This document shows, piece after piece, positions 22,563-31,185 of a stretch of 61,217 nucleotides of DNA. Position 1 is the first letter of the stretch. Each line of letters opens with the position of its first letter. The DNA is from Methylococcales bacterium (lineage in GTDB: Bacteria > Pseudomonadota > Gammaproteobacteria > Methylococcales > Methylomonadaceae): NCBI GenBank assembly GCA_028713055.1, contig JAQTOX010000002.1:1-61217 (forward strand), in the 5' to 3' direction. The notes under the pieces were generated by a model, which was given only the letters and a program-made list of their open reading frames with translations, was not told the origin of the DNA and did not search any database. The translations under genes were made by a program, and so were the position numbers.

Positions 22563-22733
22563 TTAGGCGAGAGTTCCTTTGATGGCACAAGTGGCGCAGT
22601 ACGTTTTACAGCAGATTCACAAACTGTTGTTCAGGTTGATATGAACGGTGATAAAGTTCCCGATATGGAAATCGAATTAACGAATTTTCGATTCTTAGTA
22701 ACGGATGATTTTGTGTTGGTGAAGTTGGTTTAA
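22563..22733 (+). pseudogene. Orphan C-terminal fragment of an RTX/serralysin-type secretion domain
   Basis: Startless frame LGESSFDGTSGAVRFTADSQTVVQVDMNGDKVPDMEIELTNFRFLVTDDFVLVKLV*, resembling M10/serralysin C-terminal ends (F.G..G.VR....V..D.NGD...D.EI.L......DF.L). Confidence 0.6.
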
Positions 22734-22740
22734 GTTTTTC

Positions 22741-22767
22741 GTAGGGGGGGGTAAACCCACCTCTACA
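22741..22767. repeat. REP-like palindrome with G8 tract
   Basis: GTAGGGGGGGGTAAACCCACCTCTACA; related hairpin at 45122..45148. Confidence 0.45.
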
Positions 22768-22776
22768 AATTTATTG

Positions 22777-22816
22777 AAAAACCGCTCTTTGTAGAAATGC
22801 AATGGGTGGTTTTTTT
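22777..22816 (+). terminator. Terminator-like hairpin between convergent units
   Basis: aaaaCCGCTC tttgtagaaatgcaat GGGTGGttttttt (with G-U pairs). Confidence 0.55.
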
Positions 22817-22825
22817 GATTAAAAA

Positions 22826-23563
22826 TTATTTCAACGCGCCTTTATGTCCTTGTGATAAACGCAAAATTCCACGCAAAATATCGACCTCTTTACTGCGTAA
22901 TTCGGCGCGGTTATACATACGGCGTAAACGACGCATCAATGATTCTTCTTTTTCAGGGTGCATAAAACCAATGTCGGCTAAGGCTTTCGCAAGATGGTTA
23001 TAAAATAATTCCATTTGATGATTAGTTGCTAATTCCTGTTCGTCTTCGTCACCAACAACCTTACGTGTCACCTCGCCATTCTGTGCGGCAATGAATAATT
23101 CATAACATACGACTTGAACAGCCGCTGCGATATTGAGCGAACTGTAATTTTCGTTACACGGAATGTGTAATAAATAACGACACAAATCTAATTCTTCATT
23201 TTTCAAACCCGAATTTTCGCGCCCAAATATAATCGCAATTTTTTCATGTTCGGATTCGGCAATAACTCTCTCTGCACATTCACGTGGTGTGACTTCAGAC
23301 CAACTAATTGTGCGACTTCGTGCGCTCGCCCCGATCACTAATGTACAATCTGAAATCGCCTCCCGCAAAGTGCTATAAATTTTTGCACGTGCCAAAATAT
23401 CATCTGCGCCTGCCGCCCGAGCCGTGGCATCAGCATGAGGAAAAGTTTTCGGTGAAACTAGACATAAATTGGTCATCGTCATGTTTTTCATTGCACGCGC
23501 CACCGCGCCGATATTTCCAGAATGCGACGTTTCAACTAAGACGATTTTAATATGAGAAAGCAA
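22826..23563 (-). CDS. trmJ: tRNA (cytidine/uridine-32-2'-O)-methyltransferase TrmJ
   Basis: IKIVLVETSHSGNIGAVARAMKNMTMTNLCLVSPKTFPHADATARAAGADDIL; SPOUT motifs IIFGRENSGL. Confidence 0.94.
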   Translation of the reverse strand: MLSHIKIVLVETSHSGNIGAVARAMKNMTMTNLCLVSPKTFPHADATARAAGADDILARAKIYSTLREAISDCTLVIGASARSRTISWSEVTPRECAERVIAESEHEKIAIIFGRENSGLKNEELDLCRYLLHIPCNENYSSLNIAAAVQVVCYELFIAAQNGEVTRKVVGDEDEQELATNHQMELFYNHLAKALADIGFMHPEKEESLMRRLRRMYNRAELRSKEVDILRGILRLSQGHKGALK

Positions 23564-23590
23564 AACAAATTCCTGTGGTCTAAAAAAGAA

Positions 23591-23621
23591 CTAAGTTTAA
23601 CAAAAGATTTGTTAAACTTAG
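23591..23621. promoter_or_regulatory. Perfect 13-bp inverted repeat between divergent trmJ and suhB
   Basis: CTAAGTTTAACAA aagat TTGTTAAACTTAG. Confidence 0.6.
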
Positions 23622-23655
23622 CCTTTAATCCGCTCATTTAAAAAAAGAAAATTCT

Positions 23656-24453
23656 ATGCAACAACCCATGCTCAATATCGCGGTTCGTGCCGCTCGTAAT
23701 GCTGGCGACATCATTCTTCGTTCTGCCAATAAGGCCACCCATTTGGAAATAGAACATAAGGGTAAAAATGATTTTGCCACCGAAATCGACCGACTTGCTG
23801 AACGTGAAATTATTTCAATCATCAAAGCCGCTTATCCCGAACACAGCATTTTGGCTGAAGAAAGTGGTGAACACGAAGGCAATGAATATCAGTGGATTAT
23901 TGACCCACTTGATGGCACGACAAATTTCATTCACGGTTTTCCACAATATGCGGTTTCAATTGCATTGAAAGTTAAAGGACGATTGGAAGTCGGCGTAGTT
24001 TATGACCCGTTGCGCGACGAATTATTTACGGCAAAACGTGGCGGTGGCGCGATGTTAAATAATCGTCGGCTTCGTGTCACTGGCTTAACGAGTATGAAAG
24101 GCGCGTTAATTGGCACGGGATTTCCGTTTAAAGTTCCACAACATTTAGATGCTTATTTAGAAATGTTCCGCGCCGTAACACTTGATTCTGCCGGCATTCG
24201 CCGTGCTGGCTCAGCCGCCCTTGATTTAGCCTATTTAGCTGCTGGACGATTAGATGCTTTTTGGGAAATTGGACTTAAAGAATGGGATATGGCGGCAGGT
24301 ATTTTACTTGTCAAAGAAGCGGGCGGTGTAGCGACTGATTTTTCGTTTAAAGATGATTATTTAGAGTCGGGCAACTTAATTGCTGGTAGTCCACGTATGC
24401 ACCAATTGATTTATCAATTAGTGGAGCCGCATGTTACGGACGCATTGAAATAA
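23656..24453 (+). CDS. suhB: Inositol-1-monophosphatase family protein
   Basis: MLNIAVRAARNAGDIILRS..., ILAEESGE, WIIDPLDGTTNFIHGFPQYAVSIAL, EWDMAAGILLVKEAGG. Confidence 0.95.
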   Translation: MQQPMLNIAVRAARNAGDIILRSANKATHLEIEHKGKNDFATEIDRLAEREIISIIKAAYPEHSILAEESGEHEGNEYQWIIDPLDGTTNFIHGFPQYAVSIALKVKGRLEVGVVYDPLRDELFTAKRGGGAMLNNRRLRVTGLTSMKGALIGTGFPFKVPQHLDAYLEMFRAVTLDSAGIRRAGSAALDLAYLAAGRLDAFWEIGLKEWDMAAGILLVKEAGGVATDFSFKDDYLESGNLIAGSPRMHQLIYQLVEPHVTDALK

Positions 24454-24578
24454 TTTTATACTGGCCGTTACGCTGTCTATACGTGTTTAAAATGCCGTTA
24501 AATGATTGACAGTCATAGCTTTTAGCAACATAATTCGTACCTTTCAAATCCTTTTAAAATTAACTTCATAGAGAGATC

Positions 24579-24854
24579 ATGGCTAATTCACCACAAGCAA
24601 AAAAACGTGCAAGACAAGCAGAAAATAACCGTGTTCGTAACGCGGGACAACGTAGTAAATTACGCACTTTTGTAAAAAAAGTATTAGCGGCAATTAAATC
24701 TGGCGATAAAGAACAAGCTGTTGCTGCATTCAAAGTTGCAGAATCTGTTTTAGATTCATCAGTGAATAAAGGCATTATTCATAGAAATAAAGCGGCTCGC
24801 GGTAAAAGCCGTTTGAATGCAAAAGTTAAAGCGTTAGTTTTAGCTGCCGTTTAA
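24579..24854 (+). CDS. rpsT: 30S ribosomal protein S20
   Basis: [39 protein letters not shown]. Confidence 0.98.
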   Translation: MANSPQAKKRARQAENNRVRNAGQRSKLRTFVKKVLAAIKSGDKEQAVAAFKVAESVLDSSVNKGIIHRNKAARGKSRLNAKVKALVLAAV

Positions 24855-24863
24855 ATTCAAATC

Positions 24864-24893
24864 TGTAGAGGCGTTGCGCTGCAGCGTCTCCAG
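24864..24893. repeat. Imperfect palindrome, dispersed-repeat-like (TGTAGAGGCG...GCGTCTCC)
   Basis: tgtagaggcgttgcgctgcagcgtctccag; partial copy gcgctgcgtctc near 26425. Confidence 0.4.
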
Positions 24894-24915
24894 ACAACAA
24901 AAATATCTCATTTCT

Positions 24916-24936
24916 AGCCGCTTGCGGCTTTTTTTA
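24916..24936 (+). terminator. rpsT terminator
   Basis: AGCCG cttg CGGCT ttttttt. Confidence 0.8.
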
Positions 24937-24957
24937 TTTCTAGCCCTCGAAAAAATC

Positions 24958-26139
24958 ATGAATGAAATCGATTGGAATCAATACGCTTTAGAAACACAAG
25001 CCATCCGCGCTGGTCAGCATCGCACTCACGAAGACGAACACAGTATGCCTATTTTTATGACTTCGAGTTATGTGTTCAAAAGCGCGGCGGATGCGGCGTT
25101 ACGATTTACAGGTCAGCAAGCCGGTAATATTTATTCACGATTTACAAACCCAACTGTAGCCGCATTTCAAGATCGTTTGGCGTTAATGGAAAAAGGTGAA
25201 CGTTGTTTGGCATTTTCGTCGGGTATGGCGGCGATTATGGCGGTGGGAATGGGATTACTAAAAGCAGGTGATCACGTTGTTTGCTCTCGCAGTGTATTTG
25301 GTAACACGGTTTTGATGTTTCAAAATTATTTCGGCAAATTTGGTGTGGAAACAGATTTTGTGGATTTAACCGATGTCAGCGCGTGGGCGGCAGCTATTAA
25401 ACCAAATACGCGCTTTTTGTTTTTGGAAACACCGTCAAATCCGTTAATTGAAATCGCCGATATTCGAGCTTTAGCGGACGTGGCACACGCTCGTAATTGT
25501 CTACTTGTCGTCGATAATTGTTTTTGTACGCCAGCATTGCAAAAACCATTGGCGTTAGGTGCGGATATTGTGGTTCATTCTGCAACGAAATATATTGATG
25601 GACAAGGGCGTTGTGTCGGTGGTGCGGTGGTGGCGAGTGATGACATTATCGAGAAATATATTTATCCCTATTTGCGAACGGGCGGCGCAACGATGAGTGC
25701 GTTTAATGCGTGGATATTTCTGGGCGGACTGGAAACACTCGCCGTGCGAATGAAGGCGCATTGTGATAATGCAACAGCATTGGCGCATTGGTTAGTTGAA
25801 CAACCCGCAATTTCAAAAGTGAATTACCCTGCTTTAAAAACGCATGCTCAACATGAATTGGCGAAAATTCAACAAAGTCATTTTGGTGGCGTAGTGAGTT
25901 TTGAGGTTGATGGCGGTAAAGAAGCGGCGTGGCGATTGATTGATTCGACACAAATGTTGTCGATTACCGCAAATTTGGGTGATGTAAAAACCACAATCAC
26001 CCATCCAGCAACAACAACACATGGTCGATTAACACCCGAAGCTCGCGCTTTAGCAGGCATTAACGGCAATTTAGTACGCATTTCGGTTGGCTTAGAATCC
26101 ATCGAAGATATTAAAGCTGATTTAGCGCGTGGACTTTAG
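24958..26139 (+). CDS. metZ: O-succinylhomoserine sulfhydrylase (Cys/Met metabolism PLP enzyme)
   Basis: ALETQAIRAGQHRTHEDEHSMPIFMTSSYVFKSAADAALRF...GNIYSRFTNPTVAAFQDRLALMEKGE; PLP lysine motif VVHSATKYIDGQGRCVGG. Confidence 0.92.
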   Translation: MNEIDWNQYALETQAIRAGQHRTHEDEHSMPIFMTSSYVFKSAADAALRFTGQQAGNIYSRFTNPTVAAFQDRLALMEKGERCLAFSSGMAAIMAVGMGLLKAGDHVVCSRSVFGNTVLMFQNYFGKFGVETDFVDLTDVSAWAAAIKPNTRFLFLETPSNPLIEIADIRALADVAHARNCLLVVDNCFCTPALQKPLALGADIVVHSATKYIDGQGRCVGGAVVASDDIIEKYIYPYLRTGGATMSAFNAWIFLGGLETLAVRMKAHCDNATALAHWLVEQPAISKVNYPALKTHAQHELAKIQQSHFGGVVSFEVDGGKEAAWRLIDSTQMLSITANLGDVKTTITHPATTTHGRLTPEARALAGINGNLVRISVGLESIEDIKADLARGL

Positions 26140-26390
26140 CCACTGAGTAGCGCGTCTAGTTTCCCCGATTTTTGCAAAGCATTCAAATCATCAAAACCGC
26201 CGACGTGCAAATCGCCAATGTAAATTTGCGGTACTGTTCGGCGTTGCGTTTTACGCATCATTTCTTCGCGTTGCCCTTCCTTTTCATCCACGTTAATTTC
26301 TGTGTAAGTCGCATTTTTACTATCGAGTAAATGTTTTGCCATTGAACAGTAACCACAGCGGTTTGCGGTATAAATTAAAATATTCGTCAT
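26136..26390 (-). CDS. grxC: Glutaredoxin 3
   Basis: ILIYTANRCGYCSMAKHLLDSKNATYTEINVD...RTVPQIYIGDLHVGGFDDL. Confidence 0.94.
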   Translation of the reverse strand: MTNILIYTANRCGYCSMAKHLLDSKNATYTEINVDEKEGQREEMMRKTQRRTVPQIYIGDLHVGGFDDLNALQKSGKLDALLSG

Positions 26391-26440
26391 GTGTTAAATT
26401 ATTCCAAAAAGTTGCATTGTAACGCGCTGCGTCTCTTTTT

Positions 26441-28447
26441 TTATTTGTGATCAAGCAATGGATATTTTTTATTTAAATACTCGCCCAAATAAATCGCACC
26501 AGTTTCACTCAAGTGGTTGTCATCACGATAAAGCATTTTTTGATCTTTAATCGCCCAACAATAATCGGCATCGCAGAATGCGGGGACAGTATCCCAAATA
26601 ATTATTTCAGGGAATTCATTTAAAACCGGTGTTACCAAATCAAGATAAATTTGATGATTTTTTTCAACCTGTTCACGTGGTGTGGCACATGGCGTTTTTA
26701 CAGAATTTTTGCTAATGCGCCACGGACGAGTTATACAATCAGCAGGATTAAATTCTAATTCTGGAATATCAGTGATAAAAATAACCCGTTTGTGTGCTGC
26801 GAGCAGCTGTTGAAATGTTTCTCGCATCGTTTGTTGAAAAAGAAACGCTGTATTTTCTTTGTCTACGTTTAATTTTTTAAATTTGTTGTGTGGCAATTTC
26901 GCATCATTTAGCCCATCAATTATAAGTTTATCTCGGTTACTCACGATGACGGTGTGAATTGATTCTGTTGCAAGTACAAAATTTAATGCTTTGTGCATAG
27001 ATTCATGACATTTATCCGTTAACGTATCAAAAAAGGGCGAGCAACCACTTCCACTCAAATTCAAGATATTGTCATTTTTAAAATAATTGTTTTTCAATAA
27101 AGCGGGATAAAAGTGATTTGCGTGACTGTCACCGAGCAAAACAACTGACATTGGTTTTTCGATATTTTGAACAAGGCAAAAAACATATTCTCCGAATTTA
27201 TCGGTACATTCTTTTTGTCTCAACCACTTCGCTTTCCACGGAGCTTGCCCTAATTCGCCTTCTTTCCAATTTTTTGCATAGTTGAACCGTTCAGGATAAC
27301 CCGCATGTTGTTGAATGTAATAGCCGACTGAACCCACAAACAACAAGCTGGCTAATAAACCAACCGTAGTACCTTTGTGATTCCAAAACCGTAATTTTTT
27401 TTCAACAAGTTGATACGTCAGCCATGCTAATAAAACGCTCAAAAATAAAGCGAACAAGCGCAAATAGCTTTTGGGTTTATCCATTTCAATTGTCCGCATC
27501 AACGCCAGCAAAGGCCAATGCCACAAATAAAGTGGATAACTTATTAAGCCCAACCATACAGCCGCTTTGCTAGCTAAAACTTTCCGGTTAAACCACGCTT
27601 GTTCACCCGCTAAAATCAAACCCGCTGCACCCAATGTTGGCAATAATGCCCAACCATTTGGAAAAATTATTTTGGTATTGTCTAAGCCAATCCACGCACC
27701 GACGATTAACGACAAACTCAACCACGCTAATATGTTTGGTGCGTTATGATTTTTTGAAAAGGGTAATTTTGCTAGCAAATCATCAAAACGTTGCCGCTGA
27801 TATAAATTGATGTGTGCAACGAAACTGCCAATCAATAATTCCCAAGCGCGAGTTTGAGGAAAGAAAAATACCCCCGTTGGATTTTGGTCAATTAGTAAGA
27901 CATTTAACGTGAAAGAACTCAGTAAACTTAACGTGATGATAATCAACGCATTGCTTTTAAAGCGTGCCGTAAGCATCAACAATAATGGAAAAATTAAATA
28001 AAATTGTTCCTCAATACCCAGTGACCACAAATGCAACAGCGGTTTAAATTCGGCATCCGTGTCAAAATAGCCCGCCTCACTTTGTAAAACGAGATTAGAA
28101 ATATAAACTGCACCCGCAGCAACGTGTTTGCCTAGAGCTTGATATTCATCGGCGAGCAGTGAAAACCAACCGAAGGTTAAACAAAAAATCAGTACAACCA
28201 GCAACGCGGGAAAAATACGTTTAATACGTCGACTGTAAAAATCGACTAGATTAAATTCGCCTTGCGCTTGTGATTTAAGAATGATGCTGGTGATTAAATA
28301 ACCCGAAATTACAAAAAAAATATCAACGCCAATAAAACCACCTTTAATAAACCGTGGGAAACCGTGAAAAATTAAAACCAGTAAAATAGCGACAGCGCGA
28401 AGCCCGTCTATATCGGGGCGATAGTTTAAGTGTTGATTCTGGGTCAT
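26441..28447 (-). CDS. Acyltransferase-3 (OafA/YrhL) family with C-terminal SGNH domain
   Basis: YRPDIDGLRAVAILLVLIFHGFPRFIKGGFIGVDIFFVISGYLIT; C-terminal VVLLGDSHANHFYPAL and DDNHLSETGA. Confidence 0.94.
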   Translation of the reverse strand: MTQNQHLNYRPDIDGLRAVAILLVLIFHGFPRFIKGGFIGVDIFFVISGYLITSIILKSQAQGEFNLVDFYSRRIKRIFPALLVVLIFCLTFGWFSLLADEYQALGKHVAAGAVYISNLVLQSEAGYFDTDAEFKPLLHLWSLGIEEQFYLIFPLLLMLTARFKSNALIIITLSLLSSFTLNVLLIDQNPTGVFFFPQTRAWELLIGSFVAHINLYQRQRFDDLLAKLPFSKNHNAPNILAWLSLSLIVGAWIGLDNTKIIFPNGWALLPTLGAAGLILAGEQAWFNRKVLASKAAVWLGLISYPLYLWHWPLLALMRTIEMDKPKSYLRLFALFLSVLLAWLTYQLVEKKLRFWNHKGTTVGLLASLLFVGSVGYYIQQHAGYPERFNYAKNWKEGELGQAPWKAKWLRQKECTDKFGEYVFCLVQNIEKPMSVVLLGDSHANHFYPALLKNNYFKNDNILNLSGSGCSPFFDTLTDKCHESMHKALNFVLATESIHTVIVSNRDKLIIDGLNDAKLPHNKFKKLNVDKENTAFLFQQTMRETFQQLLAAHKRVIFITDIPELEFNPADCITRPWRISKNSVKTPCATPREQVEKNHQIYLDLVTPVLNEFPEIIIWDTVPAFCDADYCWAIKDQKMLYRDDNHLSETGAIYLGEYLNKKYPLLDHK

Positions 28448-28482
28448 AAAAGGTAAGTATTTGGAATTGTTTTGGAACGAAA

Positions 28483-29568
28483 ATGGAAAAATTAGAAAAA
28501 ATACTTGTGGTTGCCATGCCTTATTTGGGCGATGTTTTACTGGCTACACCGCTAATTCATTCATTGCGTGTGGCATATCCAAACGCACAACTTGACGTGT
28601 TGGCATTTAAAAATACACAAGTCATGTTAGATGGCAATCCAGATGTTAATAACGTGTTAACAGCCTTGCATCGTGCCAGTTTTCGAGAACAATGTCAGCT
28701 TATTTGGCAAATTTTTCGCCGTTATGACGCAGTTTTTACTTTACCGACGAGTGACCGTGCTTTTTTTTATAGTCTTTTCGCGGCATCATTGCGAATAAAT
28801 GCCGTGCCACCAAAACCAAAAACGGGGTGGTGGAAACGTTTTTTTGTTCAGCATTGGGTGGAATTTGACGACGATAAAACACACACCGTTTTGCAGCATT
28901 TAAAATTACTAAATCTAATAGATGTTGAACCACGTTATACATTAGTACCTCCACAAGTTAAAAATCCGACTGACGTGGCAAAGAAATTTTCGTTTATGAT
29001 GCAAAATCGTTACGCCGTTTTGCATTGCTGTCCACAATGGACGTACAAACAATGGACTTCTGAAAATTGGCTACTCGTTGCGCGACATCTTTTGACTGTG
29101 AATATCATGCCTGTTTTTTCAGGTGGTAATACTCCTGATGAACTCGCTTATATTGAAAATTTAGTGACGCAACTCCCCGATACGGTTATCAATTTAGCTG
29201 GTAAAACGTCGCTCGCTGAACTGACTGAAATCATAAAAAATGCCCAATTTTTTGTCGGTGTTGATACGGGGGCAACACATCTAGCGGCTGCCACAGGCGT
29301 TCCTGTGATTGCACTTTTTGGCGCGACAAATCCTGTTGTGTGGTCGCCATTTCCGTTCGATTATCAAAATAACGAAAATCCTTTTGTCCAAAAAGGTTCG
29401 CAACACGTTGGTAATATTCATTTATTACAAGGCGAAGGTGATTGCGTGCCATGTCAATTGGAAGGTTGTGACAGGAATCGAAACAGCCGTAGTCGTTGTT
29501 TAGATGAATTGTCTGCCGAATGTGTTAATACTTTGGTGAATCAATTGCTAAATTCTGATAACCAGTGA
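28483..29568 (+). CDS. Glycosyltransferase family 9 (heptosyltransferase-like)
   Basis: ILVVAMPYLGDVLLATPLIHSLRVAYPNAQLDVL...FVGVDTGATHLAAATGVPVIALFGATNPVVWSPF. Confidence 0.9.
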   Translation: MEKLEKILVVAMPYLGDVLLATPLIHSLRVAYPNAQLDVLAFKNTQVMLDGNPDVNNVLTALHRASFREQCQLIWQIFRRYDAVFTLPTSDRAFFYSLFAASLRINAVPPKPKTGWWKRFFVQHWVEFDDDKTHTVLQHLKLLNLIDVEPRYTLVPPQVKNPTDVAKKFSFMMQNRYAVLHCCPQWTYKQWTSENWLLVARHLLTVNIMPVFSGGNTPDELAYIENLVTQLPDTVINLAGKTSLAELTEIIKNAQFFVGVDTGATHLAAATGVPVIALFGATNPVVWSPFPFDYQNNENPFVQKGSQHVGNIHLLQGEGDCVPCQLEGCDRNRNSRSRCLDELSAECVNTLVNQLLNSDNQ

Positions 29569-29617
29569 TTGTGTTAGAATTCGCACAAACTCAAATCCAT
29601 TTTAAATTTAGAACACC

Positions 29618-30442
29618 ATGAATCCACTCAAATATGCCGTGACTTTTGCTTGTTACAATCAGATTGATTACACACGCCAATGCGTCGATAGTCTAACTAA
29701 GCATGGCTTTGATTTAAGTCGTTTAGTCGTTGTCGATAACGGTTCAAGCGACGGTACTCGCGAGTATTTGGAAAGTTTGCCGTTGGGTGGTCGAATTTTT
29801 AACGACGCAAATCTGGGTTGTGGTGTGGCGTGGAATCAAGGTGCATTAGCGTTGCAAGCCGAATGGACGGTGATTATGAACAATGATGTTTTGGTTTGTG
29901 AGAATTGGCTAGAAAATTTAATTAACGTCGCGGAGCAAAATAATTTAAAAATTGTTTCACCGTCGCTGATTGAGGGCGCGTTGGATTACGATTTTGATGC
30001 GTTTGCAAAAGATGCAATTGGTAAAATGAAAAATGCGTTGCGTTTAGGCGGACGGCACGCAGTTTGTTTAATTGTTCATAATTCCGTTTGGCAAGAAATT
30101 GGCTATTTTCAACCCATTCCAAAATTATTGGGTTATGAAGACACCCTATTTTTCAATGAAGCAGAAAAAGCAGGAATTACTTGTGCAATCACAGGGGCAT
30201 CATGGTTGCATCATTACGGTTCAGTCACACAAACAGCCATGAAACAAGAACGTGGTCTAGCGGCAAAAGATGGTTTAGGTTATCGCTACAATTACCGCTT
30301 ATTAAAACAAAGTTGGCTTGAGAGAAAATTGCGAAAAATGGCAAAACTTCGTCAAGCAAAACAGTGGTGCGAAGACGAGTTGCAAAAATACGGCATGACC
30401 ATGCACGGCACGCGAGTGGACAGTAATTTTAAATGGCAATGA
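29618..30442 (+). CDS. Glycosyltransferase family 2
   Basis: YAVTFACYNQIDYTRQCVDSLTKHGF...VVVDNGSSDGTREYLESL...VIMNNDVLVCENWLENL. Confidence 0.9.
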   Translation: MNPLKYAVTFACYNQIDYTRQCVDSLTKHGFDLSRLVVVDNGSSDGTREYLESLPLGGRIFNDANLGCGVAWNQGALALQAEWTVIMNNDVLVCENWLENLINVAEQNNLKIVSPSLIEGALDYDFDAFAKDAIGKMKNALRLGGRHAVCLIVHNSVWQEIGYFQPIPKLLGYEDTLFFNEAEKAGITCAITGASWLHHYGSVTQTAMKQERGLAAKDGLGYRYNYRLLKQSWLERKLRKMAKLRQAKQWCEDELQKYGMTMHGTRVDSNFKWQ

Positions 30443-31185
30443 CACTCTCCGTTATCATCATTACCAAAAACGAAGCAACGCATATTGCCCAATGTTTGGA
30501 ATCCATAAAATGGGCAGATGAAATTATCGTTTTAGATTCGGGAAGCGTGGATGAAACGATTTCGATTTGTCGGCAATTTACACCGCACGTTTTTGAAACT
30601 GATTGGCAAGGTTTTGGTGTTCAAAAACAACGCGCTTTAAACAAAGCGACCGGTGATTGGGTTTTATCCATTGATGCGGACGAAATTATCACGCCCGAAC
30701 TCCGTGCTGAAATTGAACAGGCAATCCGTCAAAATCAACACGATGCTTTTTTGTTGCCACGATTGTCGAGTTATTGTGGCAAATTTATCAAACACAGTGG
30801 TTGGTATCCCGATTATATTTTGCGTTTATTTCGTCGTGAATTAGGGCATTTCACCAATGACGTAATTCATGAACGAGTTGTTGTAAATGGAAAAACAGGT
30901 AAATTGACATCGCCAATTTTGCACGAATCGTACAGCGATTTAAGCGAAGTTTTAGAAAAAGTGAATAGTTATTCATCACTAAACGCGCAAAAACTATTTG
31001 AACACGACGTTAACAGTTCACTATCAAAAGCAATTTTTCGTGCCTTGTGGAAATTTACCCAAACCTATTTTATTAAAGCCGCATTTTTGGACGGTAAACA
31101 CGGTTTAATGTTAGCGATTTCAAGCGCAGAAAGCGTCTATTACAAATATCTAAAATTGCTCGAACTGCAAAATAAATGCCGCTGA
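30433..31185 (+). CDS. Glycosyltransferase family 2, WaaE/KdtX-like (LPS core)
   Basis: LSVIIITKNEATHIAQCLESIKWADEIIVLDSGSVDETISICRQF...GDWVLSIDADEIITPELRAEI. Confidence 0.9.
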   Translation: MAMTLSVIIITKNEATHIAQCLESIKWADEIIVLDSGSVDETISICRQFTPHVFETDWQGFGVQKQRALNKATGDWVLSIDADEIITPELRAEIEQAIRQNQHDAFLLPRLSSYCGKFIKHSGWYPDYILRLFRRELGHFTNDVIHERVVVNGKTGKLTSPILHESYSDLSEVLEKVNSYSSLNAQKLFEHDVNSSLSKAIFRALWKFTQTYFIKAAFLDGKHGLMLAISSAESVYYKYLKLLELQNKCR

